Position numbers and translations under genes: made by a program
Notes under the pieces: generated by a model
Databases searched by the model: none
What the model saw: the letters and a program-made list of their open reading frames with translations, nothing else
What the model was told of the DNA's origin: nothing
Origin: Chlorokybus atmophyticus
Lineage: Eukaryota > Streptophyta > Chlorokybophyceae > Chlorokybales > Chlorokybaceae
Direction of reading: 5' to 3'
Assembly: GCA_009103225.1 (NCBI GenBank)
Contig: RHPI01001442.1
Span: forward strand, 52,745 to 116,744
Length of the DNA stretch: 64,000 nucleotides
Shown: piece after piece, positions 12,430-23,350 of the stretch
Layout of the letters: every line of letters starts with the position of its first letter
Numbering within the stretch: position 1 is the first letter of the stretch

Positions 12430-14581
12430 ATGACGGCGGGGTCCCACGTCCCTGATGGACAGGACGTGGCGGCAGTGGCGGTGGTGAGACCTGCTACGCG
12501 GGTGCGCGTGGCGCCGGCGTCGCAGTTGAGGCGGCAGCCAAGGCGACAGCTCCTCCAGGTGAGAAAGACAGTGGTAAACACACAGAGAGGTTAGGGTTTC
12601 AAAGCAGTGTGTTGCTTGTACCACTGTGCTCTTTTTCTTGTGTCGAACTGTGCTTCTGAAGGAACGGTACAGTTCCTTTCATGTATGCCATCGCAGTCCA
12701 AGCTCGCATTACCCTCTAGTTACCACGGTCAAGTGGTTCACACGATTCACAATCTACCACTGGTACACCGCTCCAACACCACTCCAACACCACTGATACA
12801 ACTTATGATTTAGCGATCAGTATAAATGGTGTAAGGTGCTACACTGTGAGCACGGGAGTGTGTGCGTTGATAATGTCGATCATGAGCATTGTAACATACT
12901 GTGTGGTGAGTATAGCAGCTGTGTGCTGTTGAGTAAGGTTGACTATGTACACCACTCTTCAATCTTTGCTGCAGTTTGCTTCATGGTGGAGAAGGCGAAA
13001 TAAACACAGTACGAAGTGGAATGGTGATGGGAGTGTTTTGTTACAATCAGTTCAATGTAGGGTTTTGTTTGTGTTGGCACAAATGAGAACGTAACAGCAA
13101 CTGCAACACGATCAAATGGCGGCTGTAGCTCATGCTCTTGAAGCTCCATTCTACTAAGGCAAGGCAGTATGTGACCTTGACGGACATGCTTGTTTTGCAG
13201 GCAGATCAGTTAGACCGCCGAAAAAGGCATGCAAACAAGGATAAAGCGGTCACCACCGAAAGTCCTGCCATTCAGCAAGCCACGAAACCCTCCTCTGTTG
13301 GCCATGAAGACATCAAACCACCTGCCAGGAGCTGGCATACGATGGCTCTACAGGCAGTGTGCGCTGCTCTTCTCATCCCCATCCTGCTTCTCCTCCCCGC
13401 ATTCATTCAAAGCCTGCCGTGGACGTTTACAACGATCGCACACGACCTGTACGTTTGCATCTACTTCCGCCTGCAGAGGCCAGAGACCAGATGGTTAAGG
13501 TCCTTGTGCATGTCGATGTTGTTCATTTTCGCCGGCACGACCTCAATGGCTGCGATGATGGGCCAGTTATGGTCCTATTCTTACATCCATTCCTTGCGTT
13601 GGCCTGTGGCGTTGGCTCTGACCTGCTGGGCTTCCGTCCAGATTGTATCATATGAGTGGCTTCGTTACCACATGAGCACAGACAGCCTCCTGCTGTCTTA
13701 TGTCTTTAGATTAGGCCTCAATTTCCTTGAAGGCGCCTGTAAGTATAGCAGCCTTGCGCATGCCTGGGGCAGGCTTCATTCACGATACTGGCGAAGCAGT
13801 ATTTTTGTAAAGCTGCTGCTCGGCACCACAAGAGGCTCAGCAGGTGCGTACATAGCAGGGCAAGATTTTCAGCTGAGAGTGTGTTTGCTCTTGTGCATAT
13901 GTCACTTGTGTTTGAAGCACATAGCATGGTGTAGTATAGCTGTTGTACATGTCACCGACTGTACAAGAGCACGCGCTTTAGATGTACTCAGCATGTTGCA
14001 TGTCGAGAAAACCTCAACATGCGTATGGACGTGCATGTGCGTGCGTGTGTGCGTGCGCGCTCTGCACGGAAGATATATGCACATATGTGCATGGGTTCAA
14101 AACCTGCTTGCATGCACATACGCACATTTGCGCATATACGCTCCCATACACTGTTGCGCATGCACACACCCAAAACACAGGTACGCCCACATGCATATGC
14201 CATGTATGCCTGCGCGCAGGCATACATGCACATACGTGTAGCATGTTCATATTGTGTACATTTCAAGTGACATCCAAGTCTCAAGATTGTTCCTCATCAT
14301 GGATGCTTGACTTTGATGGAATGGCAGGTTCTGCAACATCGTACTTTGAGTCATTGTTGGCACATCCGGAGGCGTTGCGAGAGGAGGGTGAGTTGTTGTA
14401 TTACGACATCAGGCGGTCATGCCTATTCTGCGCAGCGTTGTGGCTATCTGACTCGCTGACGTTGTTTCGGCCAAACGGCAGAATCGTGTTGTTGACTCAT
14501 TCTTTGGCGGCATGCTACATGCTATCGCTGTATTCTAGCAAGTTTTATCGGACTCTGCCTACGCTAAAGAAGCAAAATTGA
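12430..14581 (+). CDS. TRIC-like intracellular cation channel
   Basis: Three exons (12430-12558, 13201-13843, 14328-14581) encode 341 residues. TRIC proteins form trimeric K+-permeable channels of the ER that balance charge during Ca2+ release. The hydrophobic core holds several TM segments (LQAVCAALLIPILLLLPAFI, SLCMSMLFIFAG and others). The family-like block LLLGTTRGSAG followed by SYFESLLAHPEA and EELLYY-like text corresponds to the TRIC pattern G..+GSG....NFE.LL...KPE. The motif spans the second intron and only appears after splicing. Exon 1 is GC-rich and Ala/Arg-rich, and was chosen because CAG/GTGAGA joins the acceptor at 13200 in phase. An ATG at 13132 is an alternative start. An AAACCCTAA telo-box (reverse, 12591-12599) lies in intron 1. 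The family call rests on pattern memory only. Confidence 0.6.
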
Positions 14582-15450
14582 GGAGTTGTGTTGCGTCTCA
14601 AAAATGCAATCGCGCCTGAAGCCTTGTGTCTTAGTTCTGGATTCACAAGCACATGGAGACTCTATTTGCAAAGCGCATGTGCGCAGAGAAAAGATGTATC
14701 TTGGCGGGTATATGCTGTGTTGTGTTAGGTAGACACAGTGATTGTCTGCTTGCTGCACTGGTTGTCTGGTTGAAGTGATCACGTCAGGTGTACTGATGGA
14801 ACTGCCATATCTGCAACCGCGTATGTTTTGTGCTTAGAAAAGGTTAATACTTTGGGTTTACTGGATGAGTGAACAAGCTGATGCTGAGGCATACGCGGTT
14901 GCTGTAGGTTTGCGTATGCACTGGGTGTGCATTACATGTTAACCATTGGCATGCAGCAGGATTAACCTATTGTATGGTCAGGACAGCTGCCCAACCACAA
15001 TCATACCTGCACAGGCTCAGGTACACGTAAAGTTGATGAACAAATTTGCTCGACATAAGCCAAGACAGTGACTTTCTGCCTGCCTTGCCCTTGCCCTTGC
15101 CCTTGCACATAGGCACCAAGCCCCATGGCCTAGCTTGCCCTGGTTGAGCTTCGGTGGTTAGTGAGTATGTGTACATGATATATGACGTGCTGTTGTGCAG
15201 AAAGGCACTCCAGCTAGTAAGAGTTGCAGACCAGTACAGTTACATCAGCAAAAGCAGCGTACATAAGGCAAACAAGCTTGTCTATGCACAATCTAAGCAA
15301 ACCCAAGTCATCTGGACTCACTAGTACAACAAACGATAGACTAAACAGGCTATGGCAGAGATATGAATGCCGCAGCACCTCAAGGTTCAATGACTCACAT
15401 CAAACTTATTACCCTCACGTTATGGATTGCCAAGCTGTTGGATATAAAAC
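14582..15450. other. Convergent intergenic spacer
   Basis: This lies between the 3' ends of the TRIC-like gene (+) and the purple acid phosphatase (-). Only short open frames occur, and none has a recognisable product. It presumably holds both 3' UTRs. Confidence 0.6.
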
Positions 15451-18400
15451 TCAGAGCTTCGTACCGCGGGCATTGTGGTCCGAGGACTTGGACTCAACAT
15501 CGGAGTCATAGTCCTCCAGCTCCTGGAGGTCCTGCATGTACAGACTGATCCTCCTCCTCTGCCACATAGCCTCCATGTAGTTCTTCAGCTGCTTCCACCG
15601 GTATATGACGACCGTGATGGCGATGCAGCCACAAAGAGCCAGGATTACGAGCACTGCAACGGCGAACGGTGCCATCCTTTCGACCGTGCCTTGCCACGGC
15701 TTGATAACAACCTCGTCGAACACACTCCCATTTGCGTTGTAGAACACTTTGTAGTGAAGATACGACTTTCCGTGTGCTTCCAATCGAGCATATCCATAAA
15801 AGAGACCTGACTTTACACACCATGCTTTGGAGGCGTTGAATGTGGCCACACCCTGCACAGCAAGGACATGCGTGTCACACTTAGTCGTTAGCTTGTTGAT
15901 TAGGTACAGAGCAACCACAATCTGTGGCATGCAATAATGCATTGCAACGTATGTATGGCTTGCCTGTCTGCCTTCTTTGTAATGCAGGCGGTTGATCCAC
16001 GAAGCCTCGCTTCTCAGCGTTGCGCCGCCATTTCCGTTGACAATATACACCGGCGCAGCACCGCTTCCAGAGCATTTGCCCTTGTATACAGCGCACGACC
16101 TCTCATACGAATGGACGTGTCCACTAATCACAAGGTTCACATGGTACCTGCCAGCAAAGAATGTGTTTAAGCTGGGCGCAACAGTCAATGTAGTCACGCG
16201 CGCCATAAGAAGTAACATATCTCACTTGTAAAACAGGTCCTCCAACTCGGCAAGAAGGCGTTGTGCGATTTCTTGGGCGGGATCTTCCTCGTCAACAAGG
16301 GTCACCGCAGCCGTGTACATTGGACGGTGAATCAGCACCACCACCCACGGCGTGTACTTGCGGTTAACTCTGCGAAAATCCTGCTCAAGCCACGTGCGCT
16401 GCGCCGTCCCGAGTGTAAAGTCATGCTCGCTTGACAAGCTGACATAATGTACGCTGCCCAGGTCGTACGAGTACCAAAACACCTGTGTGCACATCAACTT
16501 AGTCGCAGGTCTTGGTCGTTGAGCAATAAAAGGGATGGAACGGGATGGAACAAGTCGTATGCACAAACAACAGCTCACCGCATTTCCGGCGTTTGTGCCT
16601 TTGAACCGCGCAGCAAAAGGCACAGAGCACTCGCCGTTGGAGTCCATTGCCACGCCCGGCCAGTTGGGGTTGGCGGATGATGAGGGAGAAACTTCCGCGG
16701 CGGTGAGGCTGGGATCGTTGTTGCTTCCGAGCTCGTAGTCGTGCTCGTGGTTGCCGGGAGCGGTCATGATCGGCATGCGCGTGCCCAATGGCTCGAGCAG
16801 AGTCATGAACTGCTCCCACAGGTAGGCATGACCAATGGCGTATGACAAGTCTCCAATTAGGAGAGCCGCGTCAGCAGCAGTGCTATGGCTGTCTTTAATC
16901 ATCATGGGCAATGTACCATTCTGTATGCAACAGACACAGACAGATACTCAGTGGCATGTTGCTTGTCAGCAGAAATGACTGTCTTTACAACTTGTTTACC
17001 TCATGGAATGTGCTTCCAAACGCAAAGCATCTGCTCCATTCATTCACTGCGCGAGAAGCATCGCCTTCACCCCATCCAAACATGCTCCAGCTGCAATTGC
17101 CCATCATGCCCCATGTTGGCTCCGCCAACACCCCAAGGTCGGCCGCTACCAAGACCTGCACGAGCTCCACATGACTGACACGTGTGTTGCAAACAGCACA
17201 CTGTGCAAACCAGTTTTGACCATTTTGACGGTAATGACGGGTGATTGTTGGTGGTAAGCGTTGTGAATAAAACTGCAAGGTCAGATTTGCAGTCATAATG
17301 TTGTGGTCGTTGCTGTTCACACCACGTGAAGCATGCCTGTGAGTACGCGAGTAACAATAAATGCCAACAGCTAGCTACGAGTTGCACATACCGAAGTGAT
17401 CTCGTTTGCCCCGGATTTTGCAGCTGTGAAGCTTTGAAACTCGCTGAAGCGCTCAATCCGCCCATAGCGATAGACGTAGCGCTTACCAGGAACCAGGTCG
17501 GTTATCACCGCTTCATGGATAAATCCGGGATCACGAAACCACCCAGAGGCAGTAATATTGGCTGGTCCTTGGCATAAATTCTCTGCAGCGTACATAATTG
17601 CATGATGAAGTTGCATATCAGTAAAAAGGTACCAATGAACACGGATTCCAACACATGCATTATCTTGCAACGCAATAACTTTTCCTCAACGATACCCCTG
17701 CTTGAAAACTAATGAGGCATGCACAAAGTGTCCAACTCCGTTTCATTGTTGTTTACACACTGCTTGGACTTTGAGTCATACCTACGCCATATGTGCTGGT
17801 GGAGGCCATAACTGTGTGTGTGCTCTGCTCTCCCTCAGGTCCATACTCAACATACGCCTTGTTGTCGCTGCCTGATGTAAAGATGACGCGCATTTCTGTG
17901 GGATCCCCTGTCAGCCCTAGATGGCCATGCATGGGAGCTTGAGACTTGAATGACACGGTCTGCGATTCCGCCAGCAGCTTGAAACTGTTCCCTGCAGGTA
18001 CTTCTGCACCTTCCTCTCCGTCCCAGCCCCACATGCGAAAAGCATAGTCCGCACGCATGTCAAACAACCTGCCACAATGAGTGCGAACTGTGAGTGCATC
18101 GCCTTTGACAACATGCAACACAGCATGGCGCACGTGGCATGACGACGTCGGTGACAGCTCGACCATGCAGTCACCTGAAAGAAGCTGTTCCCAAGCCTGC
18201 CGGGATGTCGATGTAGTCCAGGTAGTCACTGGGTTCAGCAGACGGAGGAGAGTAGATACCTTAGGCAAAAGCAAACATGAGTTGGGAAATCTGAAAAAAA
18301 GATTTTGCATCAACCACTTGCCTGGCGAACGTTATAAGTATGCATGAGATAATCACCTGCTTACCTATCCAGGCTGCCTTGGTGGAGATGGGGTTCCAGG

Positions 18401-18925
18401 TCCACTGCAACTGCACCACTTCGCCATTGCCGATCGAAGTCGTGTTTGCCCAAAGTGAAGCGTAGTCCAAGTTTCTGCCAAATATGTAACAAGCTTGAGA
18501 GGAGGCAGCTCAGATGCGCAAATAGTCACAGGCTCACAAACATTGCAAACCTTTGCACTGTGTCATGGTGCACTGCATGGCCAGCTGAATAACTCTACGA
18601 CCGGCACAACTGCTTGCAGCAGGTTGCTCACCTTTGCAGCAGGTTACGGCCAGCTGTTGCCACTTGGTATGAGTGCAATCGGCGTCTTTCCAACTCAGAC
18701 GCGTCAATCCTCCTAAAGCATGTGAGCTTTCAGCAACAGTTTTTGTACTGGTCCTATGGTTTGCACTTGCAGTGTACGAGTTAACTTGATAGTTTCAACT
18801 TATCACCTGCCAGTGGTGTAGTCTCGGCGGTGAAGAAAGGTTGGCACGACATCAACATGGCACACAGCCCTTGCAATCAAAAGCGATAGCAGCACCAACA
18901 GTAGCCAGTGTATGTGGCAAGGCAT
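15451..18925 (-). CDS. Purple acid phosphatase, membrane-anchored
   Basis: Eleven exons: 18925-18807, 18712-18632, 18474-18365, 18259-18175, 18068-17782, 17582-17392, 17155-17000, 16920-16579, 16482-16226, 16147-15964 and 15852-15451. They encode 737 residues. PAPs are metallophosphoesterases hydrolysing phosphate esters, mostly secreted. A signal peptide (IHWLLLVLLSLLIARAVC) and a fibronectin-III-like N-terminal domain with ADYAFRMWGWDG and RYVYRYG precede the catalytic domain. All five metal blocks are visible: VAADLG (the usual GDxG with Ala for Gly but the Asp kept), GDLSYAIG, APGNHEHDYE, VLIHRPMY and SGHVHSYERSC. Unusually, a C-terminal TM helix (AVAVLVILALCGCIAITVVI) and a basic-then-acidic tail follow, implying a type I membrane protein with the enzyme outside. 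Intron 10 is GC-AG (CAG/GCAAGC). Confidence 0.95.
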
Positions 18926-20595
18926 GCTGTGCTTTTGTGACTTCACTTCAACAAGTTTGGGGTCAGCAGCGCAGCCTGCCAACGCAAACAAAGGCAATCT
19001 GTCGCTCATGCACGGAAGAGAACCCATAACTTTAACAAAGCACTCTGTCTGGCAAGAGTGTTGCCCTCAGCTGGTGACATCACACGCTGGCAGCTTGCAA
19101 ACGAACTATGCGCCCAACAATGAACTCTCTATCGTGATTGATGCAATTGCAGACAGCTGCTACATTACTCACGTGCTGTTACTGCTCACTGAACCCCTCT
19201 CCAGCTGTCAGCATTGCCTGCTGCCGTCCACAAAGCAAGCAAGGAGTAAGCGGTCTGCACGGAAGCAGCTTGTTCCTTAAAGACCAAAGCTCTCAGCGCC
19301 GTGCACAGCAACTAATGGACCCAGCTACAAACGCGAATATCTTCCTAATGCTGCCTCGCAAGCGTTGTAATCGTTCAAGCCAGCGTCCAAACTGTCCAAC
19401 AAGTTCACTGCAATACCACGCTTTTACAAAAGCAGGCGTGGATGGTAGACTGTCGCTCAGATATGCTGATGTACTACAGCTATCAAAGCTTGCTGTCCAG
19501 CAGCCAAATGCTGTCCTCCAACTGTCGACAAGAGCACAGCAGCCAGCTGGTCGCTGGGGTTGTAAGCAACGGTACCAGCAGCGAGGTGAGCTTAGATCTC
19601 TACGCCAATCACATCACCTCCGCGCCTAAAGCAGGGAAAACAAGCAAGACGCGCTGTTTGTCAAGCGACACCGACAAGCAGCCTCCTTGAGACCTACGCC
19701 TACGCGCACGCCACCGCTGTCGTCGCCGCCGCTGCCCACGCTGATGTGACGGCAGCAGCATGCGCTAACGAACTGCAATGATGTGCCAGTTAGTTGAACG
19801 GCGGTTTGATGCTGGCAGGCGCACGTGAGGGCAGCCAAGTCGTGACCGTCAATTTGTGTTCAGCTGCGTTATGGCCGTCGGATTGCTGGTGTCGAATTTG
19901 GAGCAGAGCGCTAACGAATTGCATCGTGTACAGGGAATCGAAGGTGTTAATGTGTTCGCACAGCGCTATTGGTGCTCCTCTCCGACTTGGGTGACACGAG
20001 ACGTGTGTCATGATGGCACACTTCTTGGCAATCCCATCAATGCTTGGGTTCTTTCTCACTGTGCACACGGCGTACAAAATGCTCTTGCTTTGTGTGTAAT
20101 GACCTGTCTTGCGAACATCACACTTCAGTTTGTGCGGCGTTGCGGACTGCAATTTTGCAGTGCATCAACTGCCTATTTGTCAAGCTGTTGTTGACTCTTA
20201 TTGTTATTGTTGAACATGCAGGGGCCTTGGCGGACGCCTGCTGCTCAGAAGCGTGCATACTGATTTGGGTGCATTCAGGCTCTGTGTTTTGAAACAGCTC
20301 CCTGCCCTTCAGGCAGTACTATACATCATAATCAACATTTTACACCAAGTCATTCTTGTTGCTGGGTGCCATTGCGATGTTGTTGCTACGCAACCCATGG
20401 CTACATTCAGGCATCCCAACAATGCCAGATAAACCTAGCTCTGCTTGATCCAGAAGTCCCTCGTCCCAACAATGCCAGCCCAGCCAGAAAGGACTACTGG
20501 GCTGAGCTTCAATGAATGATGTGATAAATGTCAAGCTATGACAAGTCAAGCTATACCATGCAATGCTCTACCGCAACTACTAGTGGCTTCCTGTG
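18926..20595. other. Intergenic, PAP 5' side to NT5C-like 3' side
   Basis: About 1.7 kb. The part near 19640-19760 is GC-rich, with CGC/GCC runs and a short Arg/Ser-rich frame. Elsewhere only short frames occur. No exon of either flanking gene could be recognised here. A direct repeat of CCCAACAATGCCAG occurs at 20416-20429 and 20464-20477. Confidence 0.5.
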
Positions 20596-22383
20596 CTAGG
20601 AAACATGCTGACGGCTGTGAACACGAGCCACCAGTGAAGCCTCCACATCCTCCCAGTCATGCACGCGCTGAATTTGCGAGTGCGTTGGGCCTGCAGAATC
20701 TCAGCATCATCACAACATCACAGCATATTAGCAGCAGTTGCGGAAAGTATAAGCTTTGCTTGATAGCGCTCACCATCAGGGGTCTTGCTCCAAGCATAGC
20801 TATTGTTCCAATCAAATAGTAGTACATCCAACCCTGCGTGTGCGCACTCCACAGCGTACTGCGGGTTGTCGTCTATCAGAACCTCCACGCCGAGCTCAAG
20901 GCATATTGCAGACTTAGATCGCGCGATGCCAGAAAGGGCATAGTGGTTCCCAAAATGAACCTCTTGAAAAATATCTGCAGCAGTGGCCACGTTTGAGAGC
21001 ACAACCTCAGTGTGTGGTCCATCCAACTCCCTGCATGCCTTGTGATCACAAACAACACTCGCTGATTGCCAGTACAGCGTGCCATGCGCTTACCTGGAAA
21101 ATGTAACTGTAGCCAGTCCAGTGTTGGCTTTCTGATCACATGCTGCCTTGACCTGCAACAGAAGGAGGTCGCGTTTAGCTATGCCTCCTCTTGAACTCTT
21201 GTCCAGAAAGGTACTGTTAAAGTGCCCATTTGAGTGACCGAGCTTGCTATGACTTACGTGACCACGACAAAGTCGCAATGCTGCGTCAGCCTCGTCAAAG
21301 CATCCCTGGCACCCGGAATAGGCGGGATGCCGGTCGCGAAGTCATCTGACTTAAAAAACTCGTGCACCCGGTGGTTTGCTGCAAGACTGCTAGTGTCAGC
21401 ATGCAAGTGCATCCCACTGCATGCACAGGCGCATCTTTGCAAGCAGCAGCTGTTGTGGTATATGACACCTGTAGCCAATGCAACCAATGTGAAACACTTT
21501 TGACCAGCCATGTACCTTCTTCTTGCGAGCACTTCCACACCTGCACACCATGCGCACTGGTCAGCACTAACAATGACCAACACCAACAATAAGGACACGC
21601 GTAACTTCTTCAATATATGTACCGTTTTGAAGTCGTATATCTTGAATTCTTCAAGCCGATGATTGAGACAGTTGACGTGGTTGCAATGCGTGTTGAGAGT
21701 ATGCAGAAAGCGGGCGAGCACTGCAAGTGTACACATCGACAAGTCAGAAGCTTATCTCTACTGACAATTCCTGATGCGCTGCAAAGACTAGACGACCAAC
21801 ACTGACCTTCATCCACATCAACACCAACACGGATCTTCTTGATGGGCACAACGTCAGGCTGCAAAACCCTCCGCCGAGAGCCGGGATCGGTTGTGGTGGT
21901 GGTGTTGGTGGTCTGCGCGTGCTGCGCAATCAGCTCGCTGTGCGACTCAAAAGGCCTCAAGCTGGACAGCTGCGGCCGCACTCGTGCAGCAGTGGCCTCT
22001 GTGGCGTCCGCCCTTGTGCACACACTCAAAGGCAGGGATTTCAACCAATCACCACGCGACCGCCGCTGCTGCTGCTTCTCGCCGTGCCTGCCATTATTAA
22101 GCTATCACGCGACCAACATGCTTGAATGCCAGATATGCTGTCAACCGTAGCTCAAAACATAGCTGCGCGTGACGGTGACTGCTCACTTGCATGCAAGTCT
22201 ATGCCAGTTGGGCAATTGTGAAATTGACAATTGACCACAATTAGTGAGACAAACAGATTGTCCAGCCAGAGACACCCTGCAATACCTTAGCGGGTGCCGC
22301 CTTTGAACGTTGCACGAGGCTGATTCTGTCGAGGAGGCTGTGGTGGGAGCACATGCTGCCAGCCTGGCTAGGAGGGCCGACAT
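20596..22383 (-). CDS. HAD-superfamily NT5C-like phosphatase
   Basis: Eight exons: 22383-22286, 22087-21807, 21720-21623, 21540-21516, 21378-21258, 21152-21094, 20974-20774 and 20690-20596. They encode 325 residues. The family resembles 5'(3')-deoxyribonucleotidases, and plant members are uncharacterised. HAD motif I is VGVDVDEVLARF (nucleophile Asp plus Asp two on), motif II is DFVVVTSRQ, and the terminal acidic motif is VLIDDNPQYA. Plant-type signatures RVHEFFK, HFPDIFQEVHFGNHYALSG, LLFDWNNSYAWSKT and HDWEDVEASL are present. Exon 4 is a 25-nt microexon encoding VWKCSQEE; it is needed for phase and matches the plant IWNCSRDEA block. The N-terminal ~100 residues are Ser/Thr/Arg-rich, like an organelle transit peptide. 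The start is the ATG of exon 1; exon 2 itself has no usable ATG. Confidence 0.93.
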
Positions 22384-23350
22384 GCCAACAACGGGGGCGC
22401 CCGGCCCACCCTACCGCGGCGCCGTCGCTGCTGCCACCGCCAATTGGCGGAGGCCTGTTCGACCTGGTCAGCAGGAGCCCAGTCCTCTGTGCATACCAGG
22501 CCAGCCTGCGCCAAGACCACCCCGGGGGCCCGAAGCCTCACAGCGGCGGGAGGCGCCCAGCCGAGCTTTCCTTCTTAACGAAAAGAGTACTTTGCAACGA
22601 CACCGTAGCTCCCGCTTCAAGCGGCCGCCGGTTCCGCCTCCGCCTCCTTGTCTTCCTCGTCCCCCGCCGCCGCCACCGCTGCCTCTGATTACGCTGGTAT
22701 GCTCTACCGCGTGACTCAGCTTGTCACTCAAGGCCTTGAGTTTGGGTTACCCAACCAATACGACCGTAACACGATACGCCACTGCTGCTGTCATCAACTC
22801 GTTCAAACCGCAAAACCAACAAATCAAGCGCCAATCTCCGCGGCATTCCCGCGCGCACGTTCTTTGCAGGGAGTGTCAAAGACTGTAACGTTATCAAGCT
22901 GCGCGGCGATAGTAAACTGAACGGGATGCGTTACTAATGCACGAGTGTCACGTGCGTCCCGAGCGTGCGTTGCTGTTGGCGCCACTGCAGCTGTCACTAG
23001 GCCTACTACTCACTGTACCCTTGCGTCCCGATGATTTTGCTCGATCCAAGTTGATCCAGCAGAAGCATGATCAATTGAAGGGTCTTTGCCAAAGACCCGA
23101 GGTCATACCAAAGACTCTTGGTATGACCTCGTTCTCGAAGAGACATGTCAACTTCCTACATTTTGTCTCTTACAAGAAGGGCCTCTTGCCTCCATGTACG
23201 ACTGTGCTCTTACATCGAGGTTGCATGAAGCGTTTGACACATCACGCACTTCATGTCAAGTGATGATGTGTGATGCTGTGACATATCACACATATAAACT
23301 ACTTACCTATAAGGAAACTAAGGTACTTATGAAGTGCGTCCATTAGTGCA
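22384..23350. other. GC-rich upstream region then spacer
   Basis: Immediately upstream of the NT5C-like start, 22390-22700 is GC-rich (Pro/Arg-rich frames on both strands) and probably promoter or 5' UTR. From 22900 to 23350 only short frames with no recognised product occur. Two adjacent hairpins at 23080-23130 are listed separately. Confidence 0.4.
23080..23130. repeat. Two adjacent perfect hairpins
   Basis: Hairpin one pairs GGGTCTTT (23080-23087) with AAAGACCC (23091-23098). Hairpin two pairs a 13-base arm (23099-23111) with its exact complement (23118-23130) around a 6-base loop. They abut with no gap. Their role is unknown. Confidence 0.75.

Noticed and set aside
13132-14241. Single 369-codon ORF read straight through
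   Set aside because: After 13843 it runs into a TG-rich intron and becomes His/Cys/Arg-rich. Splicing 13843 to 14328 gives the TRIC-like block and a proper C-terminus, so only the first part is exon.
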